Assembly: GCA_003242035.1 (NCBI GenBank)
Contig: QBMC01000011.1
Coordinates: forward strand, 1 to 51,487
Reading direction: 5' to 3'
Length of the DNA: 51,487 bases
DNA from: Nodosilinea foveolarum
Lineage (GTDB): Bacteria; Cyanobacteriota; Cyanobacteriia; Phormidesmidales; Phormidesmidaceae
The notes under the pieces are model-generated. The model worked only from the letters and a program-made list of their open reading frames with translations. It was not told the DNA's origin and did not search any database. Both the position numbers and the translations under genes were made by a program. Of the stretch, positions 25,794 through 34,959 are shown piece by piece (the first letter of the stretch is position 1; every line of letters starts with the position of its first letter).

Positions 25794-27926
25794 CTACTCA
25801 ATTTCCTCGTAGTTAGCAGCTAGGGTGGAATCCACGTCATATTCCTCATCTGGGGCGGCGTATGTAGTCGAGGGAGCGAGCGCAGAAACTGACGAAACCG
25901 GCGTTGCAGAGGGGGTCTGAACAGGGCTAGAAGCGCCACCCGTAGCACTTACTGCCGAAACATCAGCAACCACCGTCTGAGCATCAGACTCAACCGGAGT
26001 TACAGGCGTCATCGGCTGAGAAGACAGGTGAGCACCCGGCATCTCAACGGCGTCAGAATCCACCCGAGGGGCACCTGGCATGTCGTTACTTCTATCTGCT
26101 TGACTATCGTCTTCATTCACCTGGCGGTAGAGTCCGGCGCCAATATCAAAAATGCTTTGCTGCAACGCCTCTAACAATCGGTTGATATCAGCAGGCTGCG
26201 CATTTTTGTCGGCGATCGCACTTCTCAAAGCCTCAGCCTCAGTCTCAGCCTGTATCCTCAGCGCCTCAGACATCGAACGCCTCCCATCGCGCAGCGTAGA
26301 CTCATAGCTATAAAACAGCGAATCCGCTCGGTTTTGCAGCTCTGCCAAAATCTTACGCTGTTCATCTTCACCCGCAAACATCTCAGCTTCTTCCTTCATC
26401 CGAGCAATCTCAGCCGAAGTCAGTCCACCTCGGTTGGTAATCTTGATACTTTGCTCGCGGTTAGTCCCTCGATCCCTCGCGGCCACCTGCAAAATACCGT
26501 CCGCATTAATTTCAAAAGACACCTCAATTTGCGGCACCCCTCGCGGCGCAGGCGGAATCCCCGTCAGCTCGAATCGGCCCAGGCTCTTGTTATCTTTAGC
26601 CATTGCCCGTTCGCCCTGCAAAGCGTGAACTTCTACAGAGGTTTGGCCGTCCGTAGCGGTCGAAAAGATTTGAGTTTTACTCGTTGGAATCGTCGTGTTG
26701 CGCTCAATTACCTTAGTAAATACTTCGCCCAGCGTCTCAATGCCTAAAGAAAGCGGCGTCACATCCAGCAGCAACAGGTTCTTCACCTCACCCCCCAACA
26801 CGCCCGCTTGAATAGACGCGCCTAAAGCCACCGCTTCATCCGGATTCACAGAGCGATCTGGCGTCTGTCCGCCAAAGAAACCGGTAATTGCCGTCTGTAC
26901 AGCCGGAATTCGGGTAGATCCACCCACTAGCAAAATTCGCTCAATATCTTCCGCGCCCAAATCAGCATCTTTCAACGCTTGTTTCACTGGCTCCAACGTA
27001 CTTTGAACTAGCTCTGCGGCTAGCTCCTCAAACTGCGATCGCGTCAGCTCCATCTCCAAATGCTTCGGCCCCTTCTCATCCGCCGCAATAAACGGCAAAT
27101 TAATTGACGTCTTGGCCATCGTCGAAAGCTCCACTTTGGCCTTCTCCGCCGCCTCTCGAATCCGCTGAAGCGCCATCCGATCCGCCGTCAGGTCCATATC
27201 TTCAGACGCTTTGAAGGCTCTGGTCATCCAGGTAACGATGCAGTTATCAAAGTCGTCACCCCCCAGGTGGTTGTTACCAGAGGTGGCTTTTACTTCAAAA
27301 ACACCATCGCCTAACTGCAAAATAGAAACATCAAACGTACCGCCGCCCAAGTCAAACACCAAGACCGTTTGATCTTGATCTTGCTTATCTAAGCCGTAGG
27401 AAAGCGCTGCTGCCGTTGGCTCATTAATAATCCGCAGAACTTCTAAGCCTGCGATCATGCCAGCGTCCTTCGTCGCCTGACGCTGCGCATCGGTAAAGTA
27501 GGCGGGTACTGTAATCACCGCCTGATGTACGGTCTCACCCAGATAAGCCTCAGCATCGTTTTTAAGCTTTTGCAGCGTCATCGCCGAAATCTCCTGCGGC
27601 GTGAAGCTCTTGGCTCGAATCATCACATCGACAGTATCATCCTTACCGGTAACGCATTTATAAGGGACGCGCGATCGCTCCGCTTCTGTATCACCCCAGC
27701 GCCGCCCTATAAATCGCTTAATGCTATAGACCGTATTCTCAGCGTTAGTCACAGCCTGCCGCTTAGCTAGCTGACCCACCAAACGCTCGCCCCCCTTAGC
27801 AAACCCCACAATACTCGGCGTGGTTCGTCCACCCTCCGTATTAGGGATTACCACAGGCTTACCGCCCTCCAGTACAGCTACGCAACTGTTGGTAGTTCCT
27901 AGATCAATGCCGATAACTTTTCCCAT
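25794..27926 (-). CDS. dnaK: Chaperone DnaK (Hsp70; DnaK1-like)
   Basis: The 710-residue protein begins [20 protein letters not shown] and has all Hsp70 ATPase signatures: [15 protein letters not shown] near residue 190, [11 protein letters not shown] near 340 and the linker with [16 protein letters not shown] near 385. The substrate-binding domain follows. The C-terminal lid ends in a long Ser/Thr/Val/Pro-rich tail of about 90 residues, finishing [17 protein letters not shown] instead of the EEVD-like or acidic end of housekeeping DnaK2. Length, tail and the grpE-dnaK-dnaJ context resemble cyanobacterial DnaK1. Cyanobacteria carry several DnaKs, so the paralogue number is an inference. It probably shares a transcript with grpE. 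Confidence 0.97.
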   Translation of the reverse strand: MGKVIGIDLGTTNSCVAVLEGGKPVVIPNTEGGRTTPSIVGFAKGGERLVGQLAKRQAVTNAENTVYSIKRFIGRRWGDTEAERSRVPYKCVTGKDDTVDVMIRAKSFTPQEISAMTLQKLKNDAEAYLGETVHQAVITVPAYFTDAQRQATKDAGMIAGLEVLRIINEPTAAALSYGLDKQDQDQTVLVFDLGGGTFDVSILQLGDGVFEVKATSGNNHLGGDDFDNCIVTWMTRAFKASEDMDLTADRMALQRIREAAEKAKVELSTMAKTSINLPFIAADEKGPKHLEMELTRSQFEELAAELVQSTLEPVKQALKDADLGAEDIERILLVGGSTRIPAVQTAITGFFGGQTPDRSVNPDEAVALGASIQAGVLGGEVKNLLLLDVTPLSLGIETLGEVFTKVIERNTTIPTSKTQIFSTATDGQTSVEVHALQGERAMAKDNKSLGRFELTGIPPAPRGVPQIEVSFEINADGILQVAARDRGTNREQSIKITNRGGLTSAEIARMKEEAEMFAGEDEQRKILAELQNRADSLFYSYESTLRDGRRSMSEALRIQAETEAEALRSAIADKNAQPADINRLLEALQQSIFDIGAGLYRQVNEDDSQADRSNDMPGAPRVDSDAVEMPGAHLSSQPMTPVTPVESDAQTVVADVSAVSATGGASSPVQTPSATPVSSVSALAPSTTYAAPDEEYDVDSTLAANYEEIE

Positions 27927-28103
27927 AATCCGCTCGGACAGTTCAATGAAGGTCGGTTGCGGTTACGCCATCAGTCAGTGTCCGCGCCAAACCTTCATCT
28001 AGGCATTCTTAACTCGCGTTAATAGATGAACTGCACTGCAAGCAAAACCAACCAGCATCTCTACTCGTTCTTGCTCATCTCTACACAGTTCGTCTGATAG
28101 CGA
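27927..28103 (-). promoter_or_regulatory. grpE-dnaK intergenic with short inverted repeats
   Basis: This 177-base gap contains the palindrome TTAACTCGCGTTAA at 28009-28022 and a separated inverted pair ATGAAGGT/ACCTTCAT at about 27946-27998. Neither matches the CIRCE heat-shock operator. They may be a dnaK promoter operator or RNA structure. This is weak evidence based on symmetry only. Confidence 0.25.
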
Positions 28104-28838
28104 TTAAGAAGCCTCATTTGATCCAGATGAAGCATCTAAAGGCGTGGCCACTTTGACCATAGCGTGGCGTAAAACCCGCTCTCCTAAAACATACCCACGC
28201 ACGAACTCCTCAATAACAGCTCCTTCAGGATACTGATCCGTAGGTTCACGCATTACGGCTTCATGCAAATTAGGATCGAACTCCTGCCCCTCAGAACGCA
28301 TTGGCGACACACCTAGCTTCTTAAACGTATCCACTAACTGCTTATAAACGCCCTGATAGCTCTTGTGAATCACCATCTCACCTTCGTTTTGTGGCTTAAT
28401 TTGAGATCTCGCCCGCTCAAAATTATCCACCACCTCTAGTAAAGCGCTAATGGTATTGCACTTCACCTTTGCTTCTAATTCCTCTTGCTGCTTGGCCGTA
28501 CGCTTACGGAAATTGTCAAAGTCAGCGTTGAGCCGAGTAAACTGTCCCGTGCGATCTTCCAACTGAGCTTGAAGATCCGACACCTGCCCTTGCAGCGTCA
28601 CTCTAGCGCTGGCCTCAGCCGCAAACGCGTCCTCAGCCGAGATATCGTCAGGCATCGAAGCATCATCTACTGATGCTTCAGCAGTTGCAGCATCAGACTC
28701 AGCCGAGTCAAACGCCTGCTCAAAATCAATATCAGCCGCCGCGTCTTCAGCCCGCAACTCTTCAATACCATCCGAACTCTCTTTTTCCGGATTCTCACCA
28801 GCAGGCTGCTGGTTCTCGTTATTATCTGCGTCCATCAT
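28104..28838 (-). CDS. grpE: Nucleotide exchange factor GrpE
   Basis: GrpE releases ADP from DnaK. The ATG at 28838 gives 244 residues. An in-frame GTG at 28886 would add 16. The first 90 residues are highly acidic and disordered, common in cyanobacteria. A long coiled-coil helix follows (LQAQLEDRTGQFTRLNADFDNF and RKRTAKQQEELEAKVK). The C-terminal beta domain carries the signature MRSEGQEFDPNLHEAVMREPT and VIEEFVRGYVLGERVLRHAMVKV, which contacts DnaK. The gene is the first of the leftward chaperone run and diverges from pilB across about 270 bases. Regulation by heat is likely from the family, but no CIRCE element was found. Confidence 0.96.
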   Translation of the reverse strand: MMDADNNENQQPAGENPEKESSDGIEELRAEDAAADIDFEQAFDSAESDAATAEASVDDASMPDDISAEDAFAAEASARVTLQGQVSDLQAQLEDRTGQFTRLNADFDNFRKRTAKQQEELEAKVKCNTISALLEVVDNFERARSQIKPQNEGEMVIHKSYQGVYKQLVDTFKKLGVSPMRSEGQEFDPNLHEAVMREPTDQYPEGAVIEEFVRGYVLGERVLRHAMVKVATPLDASSGSNEAS

Positions 28839-29107
28839 CCTTATAAAACTCTCCGTTACCCTGTCCATATTAGAATCTGAATGCACAATTGAGGAACGGT
28901 TTTCCGTAGTAGGTTTTCACGACCTCAAAAACCAAGAGGAGACTTGGCTTAGGTTTAGAGTAAGTCATCGGGTCATTCATCTAACGATTTATCCAATCGT
29001 TACAAACGCCCAGAAAACATCCAAACTTACGTACTAGCACAGACACCAGACTGTAAGGCCGTTTGAGTAGAGTGGGCACAATGGTGTGAGATTTTTTCGC
29101 ATCGGCC

Positions 29108-31117
29108 ATGACAAATTCTTCATCTACGCGGAAGGCACTTGTTCTACAGAAGAGCTTTTCGCCCTTTAGCAACAAGCTTATTCAAGCTGGCTTTGTAGAC
29201 GGCGGCCAAATGCAGCAGGCACTGGTCGAAAGTCGCAAAACAGGCCGAACCCTCACCGACGTCTTAGAGTCGATGACCGGCCAGCAGCTATCGCCCGAAC
29301 TCCTGCGCCAATACAAAAAGCAGCAGCTCTTCGAACTCAAGATTCTATACGGCGTCGAGTCGCTCGATCCTGAAGTAGAAAGCATATCCAACACTCAAGT
29401 CACCCAGCTAATCGGCAGTCTGATATCAGTGGATATCTGTCGCCGACATTGCCTAGTCCCTCTCTCCAAAACGGGAGAAGCGGGCAGTCAGTCGGTTTTA
29501 GTTGCGATGGTCGATCCAGAAAATTTGGAAGCCCAAGACGATCTCAACCGCATTTTGCGACCGCTAGAAATAAAGCTGCGGCGCATGGTGATTACAGTCG
29601 AAGACTATCAGCGGCTGATGGCAAAGTACCTAGATGAGCAGGTTGCCAAAGAAAAGAAGCGCGATTCTGCCAAGGCTGTAGATGTTCAGGCAGATTTAGA
29701 AGATCTTGACCTAGATGGCAGCGGTTTAGAAGATGTTAATGAAGACGACGCTGATTTAGGAGCCGCGTTGCAAGATGCGGGTGCAGCTCCTGTCATCGCA
29801 CTAGTCAACAAGATTCTGGTAAAGGCGCTTCAAGAAGACGTCTCCGACATCCACGTTGAGCCGCAAGAAGAATTCTTGCGCATTCGATTTCGCAAAGACG
29901 GCGTTCTTATGGAGGCTTTCCCTCACCTTCCCAAAAAGATCATTCCAGCCGTCTGCGCCCGATTCAAGATTATTTCGGAGCTAGACATCGCTGAGCGCAG
30001 AATGCCTCAGGACGGACGCATCCGTCGGGTATTTCAAGAACGCAAGGTGGACTTCCGGGTCAGCACGCTGCCTAGCCGATATGGGGAGAAAATTGTACTC
30101 CGAATTCTAGATAACTCGACGACTCAGCTAGGGCTAGACAAGCTGATCACCGACGATGAAACGCTCCATATTGTTCAAGACATGGCCAAAAAGCCATTTG
30201 GTCTGATTCTGGTAACCGGCCCGACGGGTTCCGGTAAAACCACCACGCTCTACTCTGTCCTTTCCGAGCGTAACGATCCAGGGGTCAACATCAGCACCGC
30301 TGAAGACCCCATTGAGTATACGCTACCTGGCATTACCCAGGTACAGGTAATTCGAGAAAAAGGCATGAACTTTGCCTCCATTCTACGTGCCTTCCTGCGA
30401 CAAGATCCCGATGTCATCCTAGTGGGCGAGACCCGCGACCCTGAAACCGCAAAAACAGCGATCGAAGCAGCCCTAACTGGCCACCTAGTACTGACCACAC
30501 TGCACACCAACGATGCGGCAGGCGCGGTCTCACGACTGGGTGAGATGGGCGTTGAGCCTTTTCAGGTAGCCAGCTCGCTGATTGGCGTACTGGCGCAGCG
30601 CCTAGTTCGTCGCGTATGTGAGAAATGTAAGATCGCTTACCAGCCTACTCCTGAAGAACTGGCTAGATTTGGCCTAACGGCTTCTGGCGATCATGAAATG
30701 ACGCTCTACAAAGCAAACAATGTCCCTAATGAGCAGATTAGTGGGGAGCGTGAAGCTGGAAAGCTTTGTGAGAAGTGTCAAGGCGGCGGCTATAAGGGCA
30801 GAGTTGGCGTGTACGAGGTCATGCGCGTTACCGAAAGAATCCAACAGTTAATTTCCGATCACGCACCTGCTGAGCAAATCAAAGAAGCCGCTGTAGAAGA
30901 GGGGATGCATACCTTGCTGGCTTACAGCTTGAATTTGGTCAGAGGAGGGCATACCACGCTAGAAGAGGTCGAGCGGGTCACCTTTACAGACAAAGGGCTT
31001 GAATCTGAACTTAAGGCTAAGCGCAAGAGCGTACTCTCTTGTACCACCTGCGCGGCTGAGCTGCACCATGAGTGGCTCGACTGCCCGTACTGTCTCACGC
31101 CTCGATATAAGGACTAG
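29108..31117 (+). CDS. pilB: Type IV pilus assembly ATPase PilB
   Basis: The 669-residue cytoplasmic hexameric ATPase powers pilus extension and, in cyanobacteria, supports motility and DNA uptake. It has an N-terminal GspE/MshEN-type domain (about residues 15-180) and an acidic linker rich in Asp and Leu. The motor domain contains LILVTGPTGSGKTTTLYSVL near residue 370, the Asp box DIHVEPQEEFLRIRFRKDG, the Walker B region RQDPDVILVGETRDPETA and the His box LTTLHTNDA. Two CxxC pairs (CEKCKIAYQP and CEKCQGGGYKG) bind zinc as in other PilB proteins. A third pair of CxxC motifs at the extreme C-terminus (CTTC and CPYC) is an added zinc-ribbon-like tail. The gene is first in a pilB-pilT-pilC operon. 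Confidence 0.97.
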   Translation: MTNSSSTRKALVLQKSFSPFSNKLIQAGFVDGGQMQQALVESRKTGRTLTDVLESMTGQQLSPELLRQYKKQQLFELKILYGVESLDPEVESISNTQVTQLIGSLISVDICRRHCLVPLSKTGEAGSQSVLVAMVDPENLEAQDDLNRILRPLEIKLRRMVITVEDYQRLMAKYLDEQVAKEKKRDSAKAVDVQADLEDLDLDGSGLEDVNEDDADLGAALQDAGAAPVIALVNKILVKALQEDVSDIHVEPQEEFLRIRFRKDGVLMEAFPHLPKKIIPAVCARFKIISELDIAERRMPQDGRIRRVFQERKVDFRVSTLPSRYGEKIVLRILDNSTTQLGLDKLITDDETLHIVQDMAKKPFGLILVTGPTGSGKTTTLYSVLSERNDPGVNISTAEDPIEYTLPGITQVQVIREKGMNFASILRAFLRQDPDVILVGETRDPETAKTAIEAALTGHLVLTTLHTNDAAGAVSRLGEMGVEPFQVASSLIGVLAQRLVRRVCEKCKIAYQPTPEELARFGLTASGDHEMTLYKANNVPNEQISGEREAGKLCEKCQGGGYKGRVGVYEVMRVTERIQQLISDHAPAEQIKEAAVEEGMHTLLAYSLNLVRGGHTTLEEVERVTFTDKGLESELKAKRKSVLSCTTCAAELHHEWLDCPYCLTPRYKD

Positions 31118-31208
31118 ATTCAATGGCTGGGCGATCGCCCGGTTCAAAGTCCTAAATCGAATATCCGCAGACAAACAAAGCTAATCACTTACTAAAGAGG
31201 AAAAACGA

Positions 31209-32327
31209 ATGGAACTGATGATTGAAGACTTGATGGAAGAAGTGATTGAGCGCGGTGGCTCTGACCTTCACCTATCGACCGGCATCCCGCCTTACATCAG
31301 AATTAGCGGTCATCTCACGGCAACCGACCATCCGCCCATGACGGCTGACATGTGCCAGCGACTAATCTTCAGTATGCTGAACAACTCTCAGCGAAAAATT
31401 CTAGAGCAAACTTGGGAACTAGACTGCTCTTACGGCGTACGCGGATTAGCCCGTTTTAGAGTCAACGTTTACAAAGACCGAGGCACTTATGCCGCCTGCT
31501 TACGCGCCCTCAGCTCTAATATTCCGAGCATGGACGTACTGTGCCTGCCACCTATCGTGACTGAACTATCCGAGAAACCTAGAGGTCTAGTTCTCGTCAC
31601 GGGTCCTACAGGTTCGGGTAAGACAACGACCCTGGCGTCGATGATTAACAACATTAATCTGACTCGCGCCGAGCATATCTTAACCGTGGAAGACCCCATT
31701 GAGTTCGTGTACGAACCCATCAAGAGTCTGATTCACCAGCGTCAAGTTGGCGAAGATACCAAAAGCTTCTCAAATGCACTACGCGGCGCTTTGCGTGAAG
31801 ACCCGGACGTGATTCTAGTGGGCGAGATGCGTGACCTAGAAACTATCTCTCTGGCTATTTCCGCCGCCGAAACCGGCCACCTAGTATTCGGCACCTTGCA
31901 CACTAGCTCCGCTGCACAAACCGTAGACAGAATTGTAGACGTGTTCCCTCCTGCCCAGCACCAGCAAATTAGAGTACAGCTTTCAAACTCGCTGGTGGCA
32001 GTACTCAGCCAAACCCTAGTCACGAAGCAGAACGTTAAGCCAGGCGAGTATGGTCGAGTCATGGCGCAAGAAATCATGGTGGTGACACCGGGTATCTCCA
32101 ACATGATTCGGGAAGGAAAGACCGCGCAAATCTACGGTGCGATTCAAACAGGCGGTCGCCTCGCGATGCAGACATTAGAGATGGCGCTGGCCGATTTGTA
32201 CAGAAAAGAAACGATTAGCTTTGAGTCGGCAATGTCCAAAACATCGAGGCCCGAGGAGCTACAGCGGTTAATTGGAGGTGCGCCAGGTGCGGCTAAAGCT
32301 CAAGCAGCTAAAGCTGGACATCGGTAA
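31209..32327 (+). CDS. pilT: Type IV pilus retraction ATPase PilT
   Basis: The 372-residue motor depolymerises the pilus. After an N-terminal PAS-like domain (GGSDLHLSTGIPPYIRISG) it has Walker A LVTGPTGSGKTTTLASMI near residue 130, Walker B REDPDVILVGEMRDLETI and the His box FGTLHTSSAAQTVDRIVDVFP. The PilT-specific AIRNLIREGK-type motif is present as GISNMIREGKTAQIYGAIQTG near residue 300, which distinguishes it from PilB. AGAGG stands 7 bases before the ATG. It starts 91 bases after pilB in the same direction. A Gly/Ala/Lys-rich tail ends the protein. Confidence 0.97.
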   Translation: MELMIEDLMEEVIERGGSDLHLSTGIPPYIRISGHLTATDHPPMTADMCQRLIFSMLNNSQRKILEQTWELDCSYGVRGLARFRVNVYKDRGTYAACLRALSSNIPSMDVLCLPPIVTELSEKPRGLVLVTGPTGSGKTTTLASMINNINLTRAEHILTVEDPIEFVYEPIKSLIHQRQVGEDTKSFSNALRGALREDPDVILVGEMRDLETISLAISAAETGHLVFGTLHTSSAAQTVDRIVDVFPPAQHQQIRVQLSNSLVAVLSQTLVTKQNVKPGEYGRVMAQEIMVVTPGISNMIREGKTAQIYGAIQTGGRLAMQTLEMALADLYRKETISFESAMSKTSRPEELQRLIGGAPGAAKAQAAKAGHR

Positions 32328-32447
32328 CCGAATCTCGATCAACGATTCTAGTGAGTCAAGCTCATCTGTCTAGGATTTGGCTATTCCCGGACTCAGCTAT
32401 TCCAAAGTTCAGCCTTTCAAATCCAGCTATTCGAGTAAGAGAAACTT

Positions 32448-33668
32448 ATGCCTACCTACGTTGCCACTGGCCGGGATGTGACGGGTAAATCCGTCCGCAG
32501 AAAGGTGGAGGCCGACACGCCCGCATCCGCCAGAATGATTGCCAAAGATCAGGGCATTCATATTCAGAACATCACCGAGAGCAAGGGCAGTAGCTTTAGC
32601 TTTGCGGATATTAAAACCTCCATGGTGAAGGTAACCGTTAAAGACAAAGCGGTTTTCTCTCGTCAGTTTGCAGCGCTAGTGTCTTCGGGCGTGGCCCTGG
32701 TACGCGGCATTGGCATTTTGGCCGACCAGTGCCCCAACCCTAAAATGAAGCAAGCGCTGATGGGCATCAATGCCGACGTGCAGCAGGGAACAAATCTCTC
32801 TGATTCTATGCGCAAGTATCCTAAGTGCTTTGACAACCTGTACGTAAGCATGGTGCAAGCTGGGGAAGTTGGCGGCGTACTAGATGAAGTCCTTAACCGC
32901 TTAGCTAAGCTGCTAGAAGATCTAAACCGGTTGCAGAATCAAATTAAGTCGGCAATGGCTTATCCGGTCACAGTCGGCTTTTTGGCGGTTACCATCTTCA
33001 TCGGCATGACCGTCTTTTTGCTGCCGATTTTTGCCGAGATTTTTGAAGACTTAGGTGCGCCACTGCCGCTCTTTACTCAGGCGCTAATGGCCATTAGTAA
33101 AATGCTGAGAACCTGGTATTTATCACTGGGACTGGTTGCCGTTATCTCGGTGCTGGTGTTTGTTTACAAGCAGTATTACAAAACACCTGTAGGCCGCGTG
33201 ACGATGGACGGGTTCTTCTTAAAAATGCCGCTGTTCGGCGACCTGGCACAGAAGTCTGCAACGGCCAGATTTTGTCGTACCTTTGGGTCTCTTTCGCGTT
33301 CGGGGGTGCCGATTCTGACCGCGCTGGAGATTGTACGAGATACTTCAGGAAACCAAGTGATTGCCAACGCAATTAATGCTGCGCAGGCGGAAATTCAGTC
33401 GGGTGGGATGATTAGTCTGGCCCTGCAAGAGCATGGAGTGTTCCCAGTGATGGCAATTCAGATGATCAGCATCGGGGAGGAAACCGGCGAGCTGGATCAG
33501 ATGCTGATGAAGGTGGCGGACTTTTATGAGGATGAAGTGGAGCAGGCGGTGAAAGCACTGACGAGTATTATGGAGCCGATTATGATCGTGGTGCTGGGTG
33601 GTATGGTGGGTTCGATTCTGGTGGCAATGTATTTGCCGATGTTCTCGGTGATGGATCACTTGGGATAG
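32448..33668 (+). CDS. pilC: Type IV pilus inner-membrane platform protein PilC
   Basis: The 406-residue membrane protein is the platform on which PilB and PilT act. Two T2SSF domains are visible. The first (about residues 65-190) has FSRQFAALVSSGVALVRGIGIL and MVQAGEVGGVLDEVLNRL. The second (about 270-395) has FCRTFGSLSRSGVPILTALEIV and ISIGEETGELDQMLMKVADFYE. Hydrophobic segments lie near residues 170-195, 220-245 and 375-400. MVGSILVAMYLPMF is the typical C-terminal membrane helix. The gene follows pilT by 120 bases and is closed by a terminator at 33713-33743. All essential parts are present. Confidence 0.97.
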   Translation: MPTYVATGRDVTGKSVRRKVEADTPASARMIAKDQGIHIQNITESKGSSFSFADIKTSMVKVTVKDKAVFSRQFAALVSSGVALVRGIGILADQCPNPKMKQALMGINADVQQGTNLSDSMRKYPKCFDNLYVSMVQAGEVGGVLDEVLNRLAKLLEDLNRLQNQIKSAMAYPVTVGFLAVTIFIGMTVFLLPIFAEIFEDLGAPLPLFTQALMAISKMLRTWYLSLGLVAVISVLVFVYKQYYKTPVGRVTMDGFFLKMPLFGDLAQKSATARFCRTFGSLSRSGVPILTALEIVRDTSGNQVIANAINAAQAEIQSGGMISLALQEHGVFPVMAIQMISIGEETGELDQMLMKVADFYEDEVEQAVKALTSIMEPIMIVVLGGMVGSILVAMYLPMFSVMDHLG

Positions 33669-33712
33669 AAAGTTGGATCGCCGGTCATATTAAAAAGTGA
33701 ATTCATGAATAG

Positions 33713-33743
33713 AAACCCAGCTCGCAGTAGTGAGTTGGGTTTT
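33713..33743 (+). terminator. Rho-independent terminator of the pilBTC operon
   Basis: AAACCCAGCTC pairs with GAGTTGGGTTT around an eight-base loop, followed by TTTTATT. It lies 45 bases after the pilC stop, before the next gene, which therefore needs its own promoter. Confidence 0.85.
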
Positions 33744-33791
33744 ATTATGTTCTTCATTGATTAAGATAAATAGGGCTAGGAGAGAACGAAC

Positions 33792-34745
33792 ATGGTGGAA
33801 AGCGTTAAGGTACGCCAGCGAGTTGGACAGGATGGTATTCTGCACCTTGAAATTCCGGTCGGACTCACTGACCAGGATGTCGAGGTGATGGTGATTTACC
33901 AAGTTGCGCCAATAGATATCCAACAAAATCTAAAAGATGGCTTCGAAAAACAGCTTTTTGAAGCAGCTCTTTCCAATTTAAGGGATACGGAAAATCCACT
34001 TCGATTCAATAATTTCGCATATGCGACTAGAGAATTAGTACGTCACATTTTAATTAGAATTGCGCCAGACGAAGAACTCGTAAAGTGCTCCTGGTATAAA
34101 AACGAAATAGAGAGTAGGGAGAACGGCATCACACGTAGGCAGAGAGTCTACTACGCTGTGCAAGGTGGACTATCTAATGAATACGTTAGAGATATTCTTG
34201 GTATTGACATCATAGAAATGCAGAAGTTTCTCAAGGATGCAGTAGACAAAATGAGTAAATACACTCATATTCAAGAGAAGACTTTTAACATTGATGATTC
34301 GAAAGTAGAGAGGTTTGTAGAAGAGACATTATCAGCAGTGTCTAGCCTATTTTCAACTGTTAAGAAGAAACATAAAATTATAACTTCTGCTCTCTGGGAA
34401 CAAATTGACGAATCGACGGTTGATTCAGCACTCAGCGAAACCATTCTTTCTCTTGATGAACTTTCTAGTCATCACAGCATTGAGGAAGTGTACACAAGCG
34501 ACATCCAAATAATAACCATAGACGGTGACTTCATTCGATTCAGAGCTGAAGGAACTATTGCCTGCGAGCTGCAATGGGGTTCTGGCTCAGACATGAAACG
34601 CGGAGATGGCGCAGTAGCATCACACTCGTTTCCTTTTACGTGCGAGCTTTGGAGTTCTGTAAGCGAACCAGAGGATATTCAAACAGAAGAAGGGGCTTTT
34701 AGCGCTGATACTAGCTCGTGGTGGAGTGAGTACACTGATGAATAA
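33792..34745 (+). CDS. Unassigned 317-residue protein, possible pPIWI-associated nuclease type
   Basis: I do not recognise this gene with certainty. Residues 1-40 form a small beta unit (VRQRVGQDGILHLEIPVGL then DVEVMVIYQV), like the N-terminus of small cyanobacterial antitoxins. Residues 65-190 read NPLRFNNFAYATRELVRHIL, APDEELVKCSWYKNE, TRRQRVYYAVQGGLSNEYV and MSKYTHIQEKTF. The C-terminal part has DFIRFRAEGTIACELQWGSG, then GDGAVASHSFPFTCELW. From memory the middle and end resemble the paired domains described as predicted nucleases associated with prokaryotic PIWI-RE proteins. No PIWI-like or helicase gene is adjacent. The gene is AT-richer than its neighbours, lacks HIP1 sites and has its own AGGAG ribosome-binding site. 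Transfer is likely. Catalytic residues cannot be named. Confidence 0.5.
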   Translation: MVESVKVRQRVGQDGILHLEIPVGLTDQDVEVMVIYQVAPIDIQQNLKDGFEKQLFEAALSNLRDTENPLRFNNFAYATRELVRHILIRIAPDEELVKCSWYKNEIESRENGITRRQRVYYAVQGGLSNEYVRDILGIDIIEMQKFLKDAVDKMSKYTHIQEKTFNIDDSKVERFVEETLSAVSSLFSTVKKKHKIITSALWEQIDESTVDSALSETILSLDELSSHHSIEEVYTSDIQIITIDGDFIRFRAEGTIACELQWGSGSDMKRGDGAVASHSFPFTCELWSSVSEPEDIQTEEGAFSADTSSWWSEYTDE

Positions 34746-34833
34746 TTCCTTGGGTTCATTAGGACAAATCATTCACGCACACAGACCTTTAGGAATGAGA
34801 ATTTAATAAGTTGCCGATCTATTTCCGGCCACC

Positions 34834-34891
34834 CTTCGACTACGCTCAGGGTTCGGAATCAGCAACTGCCGCTGGCTGAGCGCAGTCGAAG
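34834..34891. repeat. Inverted repeat of the CTTCGACTACGCTCAG type
   Basis: CTTCGACTACGCTCAG at 34834-34849 is matched by CTGAGCGCAGTCGAAG at 34876-34891. The arms are 16 bases with one mismatch (a G-T pair in RNA) and a 26-base spacer. Such CTTCGACTacGCTCAG palindromes are, as I recall, common interspersed intergenic elements in several cyanobacteria and other bacteria (REP/BIME-like). It lies between two convergent genes. Confidence 0.75.
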
Positions 34892-34959
34892 CCAAAACCT
34901 ACCGATCTACGAAAGCGCTTCTTATTCAATCCTCGTCCCTTAGCAAGCTGATAGATAGG

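Noticed and set aside
27927-29107. CIRCE heat-shock operator near grpE or dnaK
   Set aside because: No TTAGCACTC-N9-GAGTGCTAA pattern was found; only unrelated short palindromes are present.
28981-29175. 64-residue frame between grpE and pilB on the minus strand
   Set aside because: It overlaps the pilB start in antisense and shows no conserved pattern or ribosome-binding site.
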